DNA from: Eubacteriales bacterium
Lineage (GTDB): Bacteria > Bacillota > Clostridia > Oscillospirales > Oscillospiraceae
Direction: 5' to 3'
NCBI GenBank assembly: GCA_030531505.1
Contig: JAUNNH010000007.1
Coordinates: 34,691-98,690, forward strand
Length of the DNA stretch: 64,000 nucleotides
Translations under genes and position numbers: made by a program
The notes under the pieces: model-generated
The model's database searches: none
What the model was told of the DNA's origin: nothing
What the model saw: the letters and a program-made list of their open reading frames with translations, nothing else
In this document: positions 17,128 through 25,038 of the stretch, in pieces
Layout of the letters: every line of letters begins with the position of its first letter
Numbering within the stretch: position 1 is the stretch's first letter

Positions 17128-17297
17128 GCGAAAAGCCAAAAAGCTTTTCGCCGCGCGGCTTTGCCGCGCAGCCAAACAGCTTAGCTGTTTGGCCATGTAT
17201 TCATTTCAATGAGCATCGGGCGAATGACCCTTTGGGTCATTCGCTGCCAAACTTGTCGTTTGGCAGCGAGAACGATCGAATTTGCGATCGTTCTCGC
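17128..17297 (+). repeat. Array of six consecutive perfect hairpins upstream of the pseudouridine synthase gene
   Basis: Six stem-loops stand nearly end to end, each with perfect arms: 17128-17151 (9 bp), 17153-17169 (7 bp, TTT loop), 17171-17193 (10 bp, TTA loop), 17220-17244 (11 bp, TTT loop), 17245-17265 (8 bp, extensible to 10) and 17266-17297 (13 bp, 6-base loop). The arms differ from one hairpin to the next. None is followed by a clear T-run, so they are not a row of ordinary terminators. The array ends 37 bases before the start codon of the RluA-like gene and may lie in its leader. Confidence 0.8.
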
Positions 17298-17334
17298 CAT
17301 CCGATAATCATTATAGCATTTAGGAGGAGCCGGG

Positions 17335-17994
17335 ATGGAGATCGTATATCGCGATGAGGATATCGTCGTCTGCCTGAAGCCGGCGGGCGTTCTGTCCACC
17401 GACGAGCCGGGCGGTATGCCGGAACTCGTGCGCCTTGCGCTCGGTGATCCGGTGGCGGAGGTCCGCACTGTGCATCGGCTGGACCGCGTCGTAGGCGGGC
17501 TGATGGTGCTCGCACGCTCGGCGGAGGCGGCCGCAGAGCTCTCGCGTCAGATCCGCGAGGATGAATTTCAAAAGGAATATCTCGCTGCGGTGCACGGCGA
17601 TCCGGGTGAGAACGGGACGCTGCGGGACCTCATGCTGCGCGACAAGGCGCGGAAAATGTCTTTTGTCACGGATAGTCCCGGAAAGGGCGTACAGGAGGCG
17701 GTGCTCGACTATCTCCGTCTCGACCGGGCGGCTGATCTGAGCCTCGTGCGCATCCGCCTCCACACCGGGCGGACCCACCAGATCCGCTGTCAGTTCGCCG
17801 CGCACGGCTGGGATCTCGCCGGCGAACGGAAGTACAGCACGCGCGCCGACCCCTGGCCGCTCGCCCTCTGGTCCTGCCGCCTGAGTTTCCTGCACCCGAC
17901 AACTGGGAAAAGGTTAAATTTTGAACAATTTCCGCCGGATATTGAACCCTGGACAAGTTTTAATAATCTGAAAACACTGAAGGGTCTGTATTGA
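17335..17994 (+). CDS. RluA-family RNA pseudouridine synthase
   Basis: A 219-residue enzyme with the catalytic motif HRLDR (Asp50), the GRTHQIR motif near residue 143 and an early KPAGVLSTDEPGG segment, all typical of the RluA/RluD group. It isomerises uridines in rRNA or tRNA; the exact site is not predictable. It lacks an N-terminal S4 domain and is short for the family. Start at 17335 is supported by GGAGG 9 bases upstream. The gene follows the hairpin array, and its stop codon overlaps the promoter of plsY. Confidence 0.9.
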   Translation: MEIVYRDEDIVVCLKPAGVLSTDEPGGMPELVRLALGDPVAEVRTVHRLDRVVGGLMVLARSAEAAAELSRQIREDEFQKEYLAAVHGDPGENGTLRDLMLRDKARKMSFVTDSPGKGVQEAVLDYLRLDRAADLSLVRIRLHTGRTHQIRCQFAAHGWDLAGERKYSTRADPWPLALWSCRLSFLHPTTGKRLNFEQFPPDIEPWTSFNNLKTLKGLY

Positions 17995-18019
17995 AATAGC
18001 CGTATGCAGGGCGTATAAT
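17991..18019 (+). promoter_or_regulatory. Sigma-A-like promoter of plsY
   Basis: TTGAAA at 17991-17996, a 17-base spacer and TATAAT at 18014-18019. It overlaps the end of the upstream gene and sits 37 bases before the plsY start. Confidence 0.75.
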
Positions 18020-18055
18020 GACCATAACCTTCTTCTGAGTGAGCGAGGTGTCATT

Positions 18056-18667
18056 ATGAGCCTTGTGAAATATCTGATCGTGATCGTGCTTGGTTACCTG
18101 CTCGGTTCGCTGAGCTCGTCGCTGCTCCTGAGCCGCCTGGGCTGGGGCAAGGATGTACGCAAGCACGGCAGCGGCAACGCCGGAGCGACCAATATGGCCC
18201 GCGTATTCGGCCTCGGCGCCGGTTTCGCCACGCTGGCGGGGGACATGCTCAAGGCCGCTGCTGCCATGTGGCTGGGCAACTATTTGCTTGGAGACGCGGG
18301 CATAGCTGCCGCCGGCTGCGCCTGCGTGCTGGGCCACTGTTTTCCTGTGTTCCATGATTTCCGCGGGGGCAAGGGCATCTCGGTCGGCGCGATGATCGGG
18401 CTTGCCATCGACTGGCGGGTCTTTGTCGGCATCGTTGTCGTCTTTCTGATCGTGGCTTTCCTGACGAAAAAAGTCTCGGCGGGTTCACTGGCTGCCGCCG
18501 TCTCCATCACGATTTTTTCGCTGCTCTTCCATGTCTCCGTACCGAAGCTGATCCTGGCGATCTTCGCGATGTGCGTTGCGATCCTGCGGCACCGGAGCAA
18601 CATCAAGCGCCTGGCGGAGGGAACGGAGGCGGATTTCAAGGCCGCTGAGCCGGAGAAAAAGCAATAA
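18056..18667 (+). CDS. plsY: Glycerol-3-phosphate acyltransferase PlsY
   Basis: A 203-residue membrane enzyme that acylates glycerol-3-phosphate with acyl-phosphate, the first step of phospholipid synthesis in Firmicutes. All three signature regions are visible: GYLLGSLSSS near the N-terminus, HGSGNAGATNMAR near residue 37 and GHCFPVFHDFRGGKGI near residue 98. Five hydrophobic helices and the length are normal. It has its own promoter, and a strong terminator follows, so it is probably monocistronic. Confidence 0.96.
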   Translation: MSLVKYLIVIVLGYLLGSLSSSLLLSRLGWGKDVRKHGSGNAGATNMARVFGLGAGFATLAGDMLKAAAAMWLGNYLLGDAGIAAAGCACVLGHCFPVFHDFRGGKGISVGAMIGLAIDWRVFVGIVVVFLIVAFLTKKVSAGSLAAAVSITIFSLLFHVSVPKLILAIFAMCVAILRHRSNIKRLAEGTEADFKAAEPEKKQ

Positions 18668-18679
18668 GACCGATACGGT

Positions 18680-18715
18680 GCGCCGGCGCTTCTTTCCGAA
18701 GCGGCGGTGCTTTTT
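18680..18715 (+). terminator. Intrinsic terminator after plsY
   Basis: A 13-base stem with one mismatch (18680-18692 with 18698-18710), a five-base loop and five T at 18711-18715. Confidence 0.85.
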
Positions 18716-18716
18716 C

Positions 18717-18745
18717 TTGAAATGGGACGGCGGAGATGGTATAGT
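18717..18745 (+). promoter_or_regulatory. Sigma-A-like promoter of the dipeptidase gene
   Basis: TTGAAA at 18717-18722, a 17-base spacer and TATAGT at 18740-18745, 35 bases before the chosen start codon. Confidence 0.7.
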
Positions 18746-18780
18746 GAGTGACAGAGTTTCTTATCGAAAGGAAGACGAGC

Positions 18781-20160
18781 ATGAACGAAGAACTGCGCCG
18801 GGATATTGACCGGTTTGTTGAGGAGAATACCGAGAACATCAAGCGCGACATCGCGCGCCTCGTGGCGATCAACAGCGTCGAAGGCACGCCGGAGCCGGAT
18901 GCGCCCTTTGGCCGCGGTCCGCGCGAGGCGCTGGATCTGGGCCTGCAGATCGCCCGCGAGCTGGGGCTGGAAGCCGTGGATTGCGAAGGGAAGATCGGCT
19001 ACGCCGCACTGGGCGAGGGGGAGGATTATCTCGCCACGATCACGCATCTGGACGTCGTGCCGGTGGCCGACGGCTGGACGGGGGATCCTTTCGTCATGCG
19101 CGAGAGAGAGGGCTGGCTGCTCGGCCGCGGCGTGCTGGACGACAAGGGGCCGAGCGTCCTGTGCCTGTATGCGCTCAAATACCTGAAGGAAAAGCAGGTC
19201 CCGCTGCGCTATCCTGTCCGCGCCCTGCTCGGCGCCAACGAGGAGACGGGCATGGCGGACGTAGAATACTATCTTGCAAACTACCGTCCTCCGCTCTTCT
19301 GCTTCAGCCCGGACGCCGATTTCCCGCTGGTCAACGGCGAGAAGGGCATCTACCACGGGACGCTGCGCGCCTGCGTGCCGCTTGAGAGGATCGTGGAGAT
19401 CCACGGCGGCGTCGCGCCCAATGCGATCCCGCAGAAGGCCGAGGCTCTCGTGAAGGCGGAGACGCTCTGCTCCGAGGGCCGCGTCACGGCGGAGCGCGCG
19501 GGCGATGGTCTGTGGAAGCTCACGGCCGAGGGTGTGGCGGGCCATGCCTCCATGCCGGAGGGGACCGTGAACGCGATCGGCGTGCTGGTGGATTACCTCC
19601 TGGAGAAACAGGTCTGCAGCGGCGATGAGCAGAAGCTGCTCGAGCTGCTGGCGGCGCTGCACCGTCATACCGACGGCAGCGGTCTCGGTGTGCAGGCGGA
19701 CGACGGGCTCTTCAAGCCCCTGACCATCGTGGGCGGCGTAATCGGCGTGGAGGACGGGCGGCTCTTCCAGTCCCTGGACAGCCGCTATCCGACCAACACC
19801 AGCGGCGAGCAGATCGCGGCCGGCATCCGCGCGAAAGCCGGCCATCTGGCCGAGGTGAGTGTCGACCGCGACGCCGCTCCCTTCTACATGGGACTCGATA
19901 ACCCCGCCATCCAGGCCTGTATCGGCGCGTACAATGCCGTCACGGGCGAGAACGCCGAGCCCTTTACCATCGGCGGCGGCACCTATGCCCGCGACTTCCC
20001 GAACGCCGTGTCCTTCGGCCCGGAGCACTTTGACCGCCCGGTGCCGGACTTCGTCGGCCCGATCCACGGCGCGGATGAAGGCGCCTGCCTCGCCTGGCTC
20101 CTCGAGGCGCTGAAGGTCTATATCCTGGCGCTGATCGAGCTGGAAAAGCTGAGCTTCTGA
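18781..20160 (+). CDS. M20 family dipeptidase (PepV/Sapep-like)
   Basis: A 459-residue zinc peptidase of the M20 family. Metal-binding and catalytic regions are visible: THLDVVPVADGW (first His and catalytic Asp), GRGVLDDKGP (bridging Asp), GANEETGM (catalytic Glu and metal ligand) and GGGTYARDFPNAVSFGP near the C-terminus. It should cleave short peptides, often beta-Ala or D-Ala dipeptides, in the cytoplasm. I start at ATG 18781 because it has GAAAGGAAG at proper spacing; an in-frame GTG further up at 18748 overlaps the promoter. A high-GC gene with a typical length. Confidence 0.93.
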   Translation: MNEELRRDIDRFVEENTENIKRDIARLVAINSVEGTPEPDAPFGRGPREALDLGLQIARELGLEAVDCEGKIGYAALGEGEDYLATITHLDVVPVADGWTGDPFVMREREGWLLGRGVLDDKGPSVLCLYALKYLKEKQVPLRYPVRALLGANEETGMADVEYYLANYRPPLFCFSPDADFPLVNGEKGIYHGTLRACVPLERIVEIHGGVAPNAIPQKAEALVKAETLCSEGRVTAERAGDGLWKLTAEGVAGHASMPEGTVNAIGVLVDYLLEKQVCSGDEQKLLELLAALHRHTDGSGLGVQADDGLFKPLTIVGGVIGVEDGRLFQSLDSRYPTNTSGEQIAAGIRAKAGHLAEVSVDRDAAPFYMGLDNPAIQACIGAYNAVTGENAEPFTIGGGTYARDFPNAVSFGPEHFDRPVPDFVGPIHGADEGACLAWLLEALKVYILALIELEKLSF

Positions 20161-20238
20161 TTTTTACACTTTTTTAACCTTTGCCCGGCGCGGAGCGATA
20201 TAATAGGGCAAAGATCGAAAATACAAGGGGGAGATCCT

Positions 20239-20925
20239 ATGAGCAAGCGTGCGTTGATCGTGGAGGACGATGCGAATATCGCCGAGCTTCTGCGGCTGTA
20301 TCTGGGCAAGGACGGCTTTGAGACCATGATCGCCGCGGACGGCGGCAAGGCCGAATCCATGTTCGACCTCTTCCAGCCGGACGTGGTGCTGCTGGATATC
20401 ATGCTGCCCGTCAAGGACGGCTGGCAGGTCTGCCGGGATATCCGCCGGAAATCCTCCGCGCCGATCATCATGCTCACCGCCAAGGGTGAGCTGAGCGACA
20501 AGGTCAACGGACTGGAGATGGGCGCGGACGATTATGTCACGAAACCCTTTGAGATCAAGGAACTGCTGGCGCGCGTGCACGCGGTCATGCGCCGCACCGA
20601 CGCGGACGCGCCGGTTGAGAAGAAGCTGAGCTTCGACAAGCTGGTCATCAACCTTGACTCCTATGAGCTGATCGTCGACGGGAAAAAGATCGATACGCCG
20701 CCCAAGGAGATGGAGCTCCTGTATCACCTGGCTTCCTCGCCGAACCGTGTCTTTACACGCAACCAGCTCCTCGACGAGGTCTGGGGCTTCGACTACTTCG
20801 GGGATTCCCGCACGGTGGATGTACACATCAAGCGCCTGCGCGAGAAGCTGGAGGGCGTGAGCGACAAGTGGAGCCTGAAGACGGTTTGGGGTGTGGGCTA
20901 CAAATTCGAGCTCGCGGAAAGCTGA
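20239..20925 (+). CDS. OmpR/PhoB-family response regulator
   Basis: A 228-residue regulator. The receiver domain holds the acidic pair near residues 10-11, the phosphoacceptor Asp53 in LLDIMLPVKDG and Lys in TKPFEIKELLARV. The winged-helix DNA-binding domain ends with GYKFEL. A TATAAT at 20199-20204 lies upstream, and an intrinsic terminator follows. No kinase gene is adjacent: the nearest is at 23560, beyond two genes on the other strand. The two are probably still partners. Confidence 0.94.
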   Translation: MSKRALIVEDDANIAELLRLYLGKDGFETMIAADGGKAESMFDLFQPDVVLLDIMLPVKDGWQVCRDIRRKSSAPIIMLTAKGELSDKVNGLEMGADDYVTKPFEIKELLARVHAVMRRTDADAPVEKKLSFDKLVINLDSYELIVDGKKIDTPPKEMELLYHLASSPNRVFTRNQLLDEVWGFDYFGDSRTVDVHIKRLREKLEGVSDKWSLKTVWGVGYKFELAES

Positions 20926-20938
20926 GGCAACAAAAGAG

Positions 20939-20983
20939 ACGGGAGAGCCGATCCATACAGGATTTGGGCTCTCCCGTTTTTTT
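20939..20983 (+). terminator. Intrinsic terminator between the converging response regulator and radical SAM genes
   Basis: An 11-bp perfect stem (20939-20949 with 20967-20977) is followed by seven T. It lies in the 56 bases between the two converging genes. Confidence 0.88.
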
Positions 20984-22268
20984 ATTCTGCCATGGGGGAC
21001 AGGTAGCGAGCACAGAAGGGCACGACCTTTCCCCGGTCGTACACATGCAGGCTGCAGCGGTGCAGCCGCTCGAGATTCAGATTCCCCGCGTCCTGAAAGG
21101 CCATGGCGGAGAGCGTGAGACTCTCATGCCGCAGGCGGTAGAGGAAGGTGTCGAAGTCCATCTCCTCGGCAAAATCACCGGTCGGCCGCATTTCGTCCGG
21201 CGCCCGGCGCCAGTGCTGCGCGACATACTCGCGGTTGTCGCGGGCGTGTCCGCGGCGGCGCGAGGAGTGGGTGATGGAGCTCAGCGGCCGGAGTCCGCCT
21301 GCCGGATCGATGAGGAAGCTCGCGTGGAAGCCGCAGAGCGGATGGTCGCAGCGGGAGGGCATGAAGCTCTCGGCTGGGATTCCCGCCTGCACGCTGAGAT
21401 CGGCCATAAGGCGGTCGAGCGTGTAGCGCTGCTCGTCTCCCGGCCGGTCCGGATAGCGCCCGAAGTAGGACACGGGCTGGAAATGGACACCCCGAACGCC
21501 CGGGGCCTGTTCGCGCGCGAAGGCGACGATGGCGCCAAGCTCGCTGTCGTTCACACCCGGCACGACCGTCGGTACCAGCGTGACGCCGACGCGAAGCTCC
21601 GCGCAGACGCGGATCGCCTCCCGCTTTTCTTCCAGCAGAGCTGCGCCGCGCAGCGTTTCATAGATCTCGTCGCGCAGCCCGTCAAACTGCAAAAACACGA
21701 TGTCGAGCCCGGCCTCGGCGAGCTGCCGAGCGTAGTCCGGCTCCCGCGCGAGGCGCAGCCCGTTGGTGTTGAGCTGCACATAGCGTATGCCGGCCTCTTT
21801 GGCGAAGCGCACGAGAACGGGCAGATCGTCGCGCAGCGTCGGCTCGCCGCCGGAGAGCTGCAGCAGCGGCTGACCGCAGCGCACGGCGATATCCCGGACA
21901 GCTTCCTTCAGCTCATCGAGCGGGGGATCGTCCGCGACGCAGCCTCCGTTGGCAAAACAGAAGCGGCAGCGCAGATTGCAGTGCTTTGTGACCTCCAACA
22001 GCACACAGCAGCTCTCGCTCTCGTGCTCGGCGCAGAGCCCGCAGTTCCCGGGACAGCGCAGCGCGCTCCCGGCGGGGAGCGCCTCGGCACCAAGGAGCCA
22101 CTGCTCGAAATCAAAGCGGCCTTCCCAGACCGGCACGCGAAAAGGACCGTGGACGGGACATTCCCGCTGCAGAACGATGCGCCCGCCCTCCTCGCGCTCC
22201 AGACTTGCCGGGAGGTTTCGCAGACAGACAGGGCAGACGGAGCGGGTCTTACGAAAAGGATCACCCAT
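20982..22268 (-). CDS. trsS: Radical SAM protein resembling TrsS
   Basis: A 428-residue radical SAM enzyme with the canonical cluster motif CNLRCRFC (Cys97, 101 and 104) and SGGEPTLRDDLP. Extra cysteines precede the core: a CPVC knuckle at 12-15, CPVHG at 37-41, a CPGNCGLC cluster at 72-79 and a CC pair at 87-88. This layout matches what I recall as the TrsS radical SAM (seleno)protein family, where one position can be selenocysteine; here all are Cys. It begins 2 bases after the stop of the G3E GTPase, so the two form an operon. The substrate is unknown. A link to the molybdenum-hydroxylase accessory genes at 59-64 kb is suggested by family co-occurrence and is inference. Confidence 0.75.
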   Translation of the reverse strand: MGDPFRKTRSVCPVCLRNLPASLEREEGGRIVLQRECPVHGPFRVPVWEGRFDFEQWLLGAEALPAGSALRCPGNCGLCAEHESESCCVLLEVTKHCNLRCRFCFANGGCVADDPPLDELKEAVRDIAVRCGQPLLQLSGGEPTLRDDLPVLVRFAKEAGIRYVQLNTNGLRLAREPDYARQLAEAGLDIVFLQFDGLRDEIYETLRGAALLEEKREAIRVCAELRVGVTLVPTVVPGVNDSELGAIVAFAREQAPGVRGVHFQPVSYFGRYPDRPGDEQRYTLDRLMADLSVQAGIPAESFMPSRCDHPLCGFHASFLIDPAGGLRPLSSITHSSRRRGHARDNREYVAQHWRRAPDEMRPTGDFAEEMDFDTFLYRLRHESLTLSAMAFQDAGNLNLERLHRCSLHVYDRGKVVPFCARYLSPMAE

Positions 22269-22270
22269 GT

Positions 22271-23332
22271 TCAGTCCCCCATGCCGAAGCAGTCTTTCTT
22301 AAAGATCAAAAGCTCAAGCCGATAGGTGCGGGAAACGCGTTCAAGCGCCTCGCGCAGGATCTGCTCGAGCTGCGCGGCGGGGCAGACGGCGCTCCCGTTG
22401 AGGACGACGGCGAGCTCCGTGCAGGGCCGCTCGAATGCGTGGGAGACCTCGATGGGCCGCTCGGTCCCAAGCAGATCCACCTTGCCGAAATCCCCCTCTT
22501 CCGTCCAGGCCAGCAGCTTGAGGTGCGGGATCTCCCGCCCGGCGGCCCGGATCTCCGCCTGGACCTGCCGCGCGATGTCGCGCAGATAGGCCGTGCCGTC
22601 AAAATCGTCGCAGCAGACAGCGGCGTGATACTGGAGATAGTATTCGCTGAGGCTGCCCAGAACGTCCTGCAGCCCATCGCCGTCGTAGTCGATATCCGGG
22701 TGGCGCAGCGAGGCGCTCTTCTCCGCGAGAGAACGGGAGAGCTCCTCCAGGCCGTCTCCGCGCAGCGCGCTGAACGGGATCACCGGGACGCCCGAATAGC
22801 GCGCGGAGAGCCAGGCAACCGCATCCGCCAGCCCGGAGGAGTCGAGCAGATCGCATTTGCTGAGCACGATCTGGTCCGCCTCCCGGAGCTGCGCGTCCCA
22901 GATATACGCCAGATCGTCCGCCTGGCCGGCACGCAGGAGCGCCACGGTCCGCGGCTCCACGAGCACGGTAAAGGGGGCAAGCGTGAAGGCGTCGGGATAT
23001 TCCGCCTTTAGCCCGTGGTACACATGCTCAAGCGCGCCGACGCCAAAGCCCGGGATATCCGACACGACCAGCTCACAGCCCTCGTCAAAGCAGGCGTTGA
23101 GGCGGGCGGTCAGCACATCATGACAGAAGCAGATGCATTCGTCGGTGATCTCTGAGGAGCGGCAGCCGCTGAGCTGGGCAAAGCGGTGATCAGCCAGGGT
23201 CACCCCCTCCCCGAGGTCGTTGGAGATCATGGCGGCTTTCCCGTGATGCGTGCTGTGATACGCGGTGAGCGCCATCATGGCGCTGGTCTTTCCCGCGCCG
23301 AGGAAACCGCTGAAGACGGCGAATTTTCTCAT
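22271..23332 (-). CDS. G3E-family GTPase (CobW/HypB/UreG-like metallochaperone type)
   Basis: A 353-residue P-loop GTPase. It has Walker A GFLGAGKTS (residues 9-17), a CICFCHD cysteine patch near residue 67 at the place where CobW proteins carry a metal-binding CxCC, SDIPGFG for the Walker B region and VLSKCDLL as the base-recognition NKxD-like motif. Such proteins use GTP to insert metals or cofactors into enzymes. It is transcribed with the radical SAM gene (2-base gap) from a divergent promoter region shared with the histidine kinase gene. The client enzyme is not identifiable here. Confidence 0.85.
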   Translation of the reverse strand: MRKFAVFSGFLGAGKTSAMMALTAYHSTHHGKAAMISNDLGEGVTLADHRFAQLSGCRSSEITDECICFCHDVLTARLNACFDEGCELVVSDIPGFGVGALEHVYHGLKAEYPDAFTLAPFTVLVEPRTVALLRAGQADDLAYIWDAQLREADQIVLSKCDLLDSSGLADAVAWLSARYSGVPVIPFSALRGDGLEELSRSLAEKSASLRHPDIDYDGDGLQDVLGSLSEYYLQYHAAVCCDDFDGTAYLRDIARQVQAEIRAAGREIPHLKLLAWTEEGDFGKVDLLGTERPIEVSHAFERPCTELAVVLNGSAVCPAAQLEQILREALERVSRTYRLELLIFKKDCFGMGD

Positions 23333-23436
23333 GGCAGCAATCTCCCTTGCGTTTCTGTAATACGATTATTATACCGCAGCGCTCACGAAACGGCAAGCCG
23401 CCGCAATGAGGCGGCGGAATGTTAACAAACAGGCCA

Positions 23437-23464
23437 TTGAAAAAAACGCGAAAAAAACTATAAT
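23437..23464 (+). promoter_or_regulatory. Sigma-A-like promoter of the kinase/HtrA operon
   Basis: TTGAAA at 23437-23442, a 16-base spacer and TATAAT at 23459-23464. A TATAAT on the opposite strand near 23,370 probably serves the GTPase gene. Confidence 0.7.
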
Positions 23465-23509
23465 ACGAATATCGGTATCTTTATTTCGGAAAGAGCGGAG
23501 AAAAGCACT

Positions 23510-23563
23510 ATGGCAGCTTACGACGACAAAAGAATAACGGCTATGGGCCGTGCATACGCATGA
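23510..23563 (+). CDS. Possible 17-residue leader peptide coupled to the histidine kinase
   Basis: ATG at 23510 follows GGAG at a spacing of about 8 bases and encodes MAAYDDKRITAMGRAYA. Its TGA at 23561-23563 overlaps the ATG of the kinase gene. The kinase start has no good ribosome binding site of its own, so ribosomes ending the leader may restart there. No conservation can be tested here. Confidence 0.4.
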   Translation: MAAYDDKRITAMGRAYA

Positions 23564-24996
23564 AGAGCATCTATCTGCGCAGTTTCGCCGCGACGGCTGC
23601 GACGGTGGCCATGTGCTTTCTGATCATCGCGCTCTCCTTTATCGGCATCGGGCGCAGCTACGTCATCAGCGAATCGCGGGAGAACATGGTGAACACTGCC
23701 AACGAGGTGGGGCGCATGGCCTCGGCCGTCGTGCACGGGGATTCGCTCTCGGGCTGGATGCTGAGCATGTCGATCAGCTCCATCGCCAAGGCGACGGGGG
23801 ACCATATCTTCATCACCGACGCCTCCGGCACGGTGCTGAGCTGTTCCGACCGAGCCCCGGTCTGCGAGCATCTGGGACAGCAGATCCCGGAGGACACGCT
23901 GGAGGCAGTTTCTGCCGGGGGCTTTGACGAGCGCTCGGATCTCGGCGGGATGTACCCGCTGCCGCGCTATGTGGTGGCGGTGTCGGTCCCGGCCGCGCGT
24001 GACAGCGACAAGCCGCTGGGCTTCGTCTTTGTCACCAACGCGACGGACAACATGCTCGGGACCTGGTCGACCTTCCTGATGATGGCGGCGATCGTGGCGG
24101 TGGGCGTGTTCTGCGCGGCGCTGCTGGTGTCGCTCCTCTACTCCAAACATATGGCCCGCCCGCTGGACGAGATGGCCGCGGCCTCGCGGAAGTTTGCCAA
24201 AGGGGATTTCTCCGCCCGCGTGAAACAGACGGACGATCCCTCCAGCGAGATGGGCATGCTGATCGACTCCTTCAACAAGATGGCAGATTCCCTTGAGCAG
24301 TCCGAGAAACGGCGCAGCGAGTTTATCGGGAATATCTCCCATGAGCTGCGCACGCCCATGACCACGATCGCGGGTTTTGCCGACGGCATCCTGGACGGGA
24401 CAATCCCGCCCGAGGAGCAGAATAAGTATCTCTGCGCGATCCGGGACGAGACCAAGCGCCTGAGCCGCCTGGTGCGTGAGATGCTCTCGCTGAGCCAGAC
24501 GAGGGCGCGCGCGAGCGATGCGAGCCGCCGCACGGTCTTCGACTTGACGGAGTTGATCCTTCAGACGCTGCTGAGCTTTGAGGGCCGCGCCACCAAAAAG
24601 AATCTCGACGTGGATCCGCAGCTGCCCGACAACCACATCCTGGTGCGGGCGGACAAGGATGCGATCACGCAGGTCATCTATAATCTGCTGGACAACGCTG
24701 TCAAGTTTGCAGAGCCGGGGAGCTGCCTGGTGCTGAAGCTCTATAAAGAGCGGGGCAAGGCTTTCGTGTCCATCAAGGATTACGGCGAGACGATCCCGCC
24801 GGACGATCTGCCCTTCATCTTCGACCGTTTCCACAAGTCCGACCGCTCGCGCAGTCTGGATAAGGACGGCGTAGGCCTGGGGCTGTATCTGGTCAAGACG
24901 ATCCTGACGAGCCATGATGAGGATATCGCGGTCAAGAGCGAGGACGGCGCCACGGAATTCGTGTTCACACTCGCCCTGGCTGAACAGGAAAAATAG
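23560..24996 (+). CDS. Membrane sensor histidine kinase (HAMP, HisKA, HATPase)
   Basis: A 478-residue kinase. It has an N-terminal helix at about 10-32, an extracellular sensor of about 130 residues, a second helix at 170-194 and a HAMP linker. The HisKA motif NISHELRTP carries phosphorylatable His261, and the catalytic domain shows NLLDNAVKF (N box), DYGETIPPDDLPFIFDRF (G1/F boxes) and GVGLGLYLVK (G2). The cognate regulator is probably the OmpR-type protein at 20239, now 2.6 kb upstream. An HtrA protease gene follows 42 bases downstream, which suggests cell-envelope stress sensing. Confidence 0.94.
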   Translation: MKSIYLRSFAATAATVAMCFLIIALSFIGIGRSYVISESRENMVNTANEVGRMASAVVHGDSLSGWMLSMSISSIAKATGDHIFITDASGTVLSCSDRAPVCEHLGQQIPEDTLEAVSAGGFDERSDLGGMYPLPRYVVAVSVPAARDSDKPLGFVFVTNATDNMLGTWSTFLMMAAIVAVGVFCAALLVSLLYSKHMARPLDEMAAASRKFAKGDFSARVKQTDDPSSEMGMLIDSFNKMADSLEQSEKRRSEFIGNISHELRTPMTTIAGFADGILDGTIPPEEQNKYLCAIRDETKRLSRLVREMLSLSQTRARASDASRRTVFDLTELILQTLLSFEGRATKKNLDVDPQLPDNHILVRADKDAITQVIYNLLDNAVKFAEPGSCLVLKLYKERGKAFVSIKDYGETIPPDDLPFIFDRFHKSDRSRSLDKDGVGLGLYLVKTILTSHDEDIAVKSEDGATEFVFTLALAEQEK

Positions 24997-25038
24997 AGAC
25001 GCGCCCGCGCTGGCGCGGTGGAAACGGAGAGAAAAACT

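Noticed and set aside
17128-17297. CRISPR array
   Set aside because: The hairpin arms differ from unit to unit; there are no identical repeats or regular spacers, and no cas genes.
20982-22268. Selenocysteine in the TrsS-like protein
   Set aside because: The frame contains no in-frame TGA; the positions where Sec might occur are ordinary Cys codons.
20868-22325. A 485-residue frame on the + strand opposite the radical SAM gene
   Set aside because: The - strand has CNLRCRFC and other family motifs; the + frame has no start signal and no motif.
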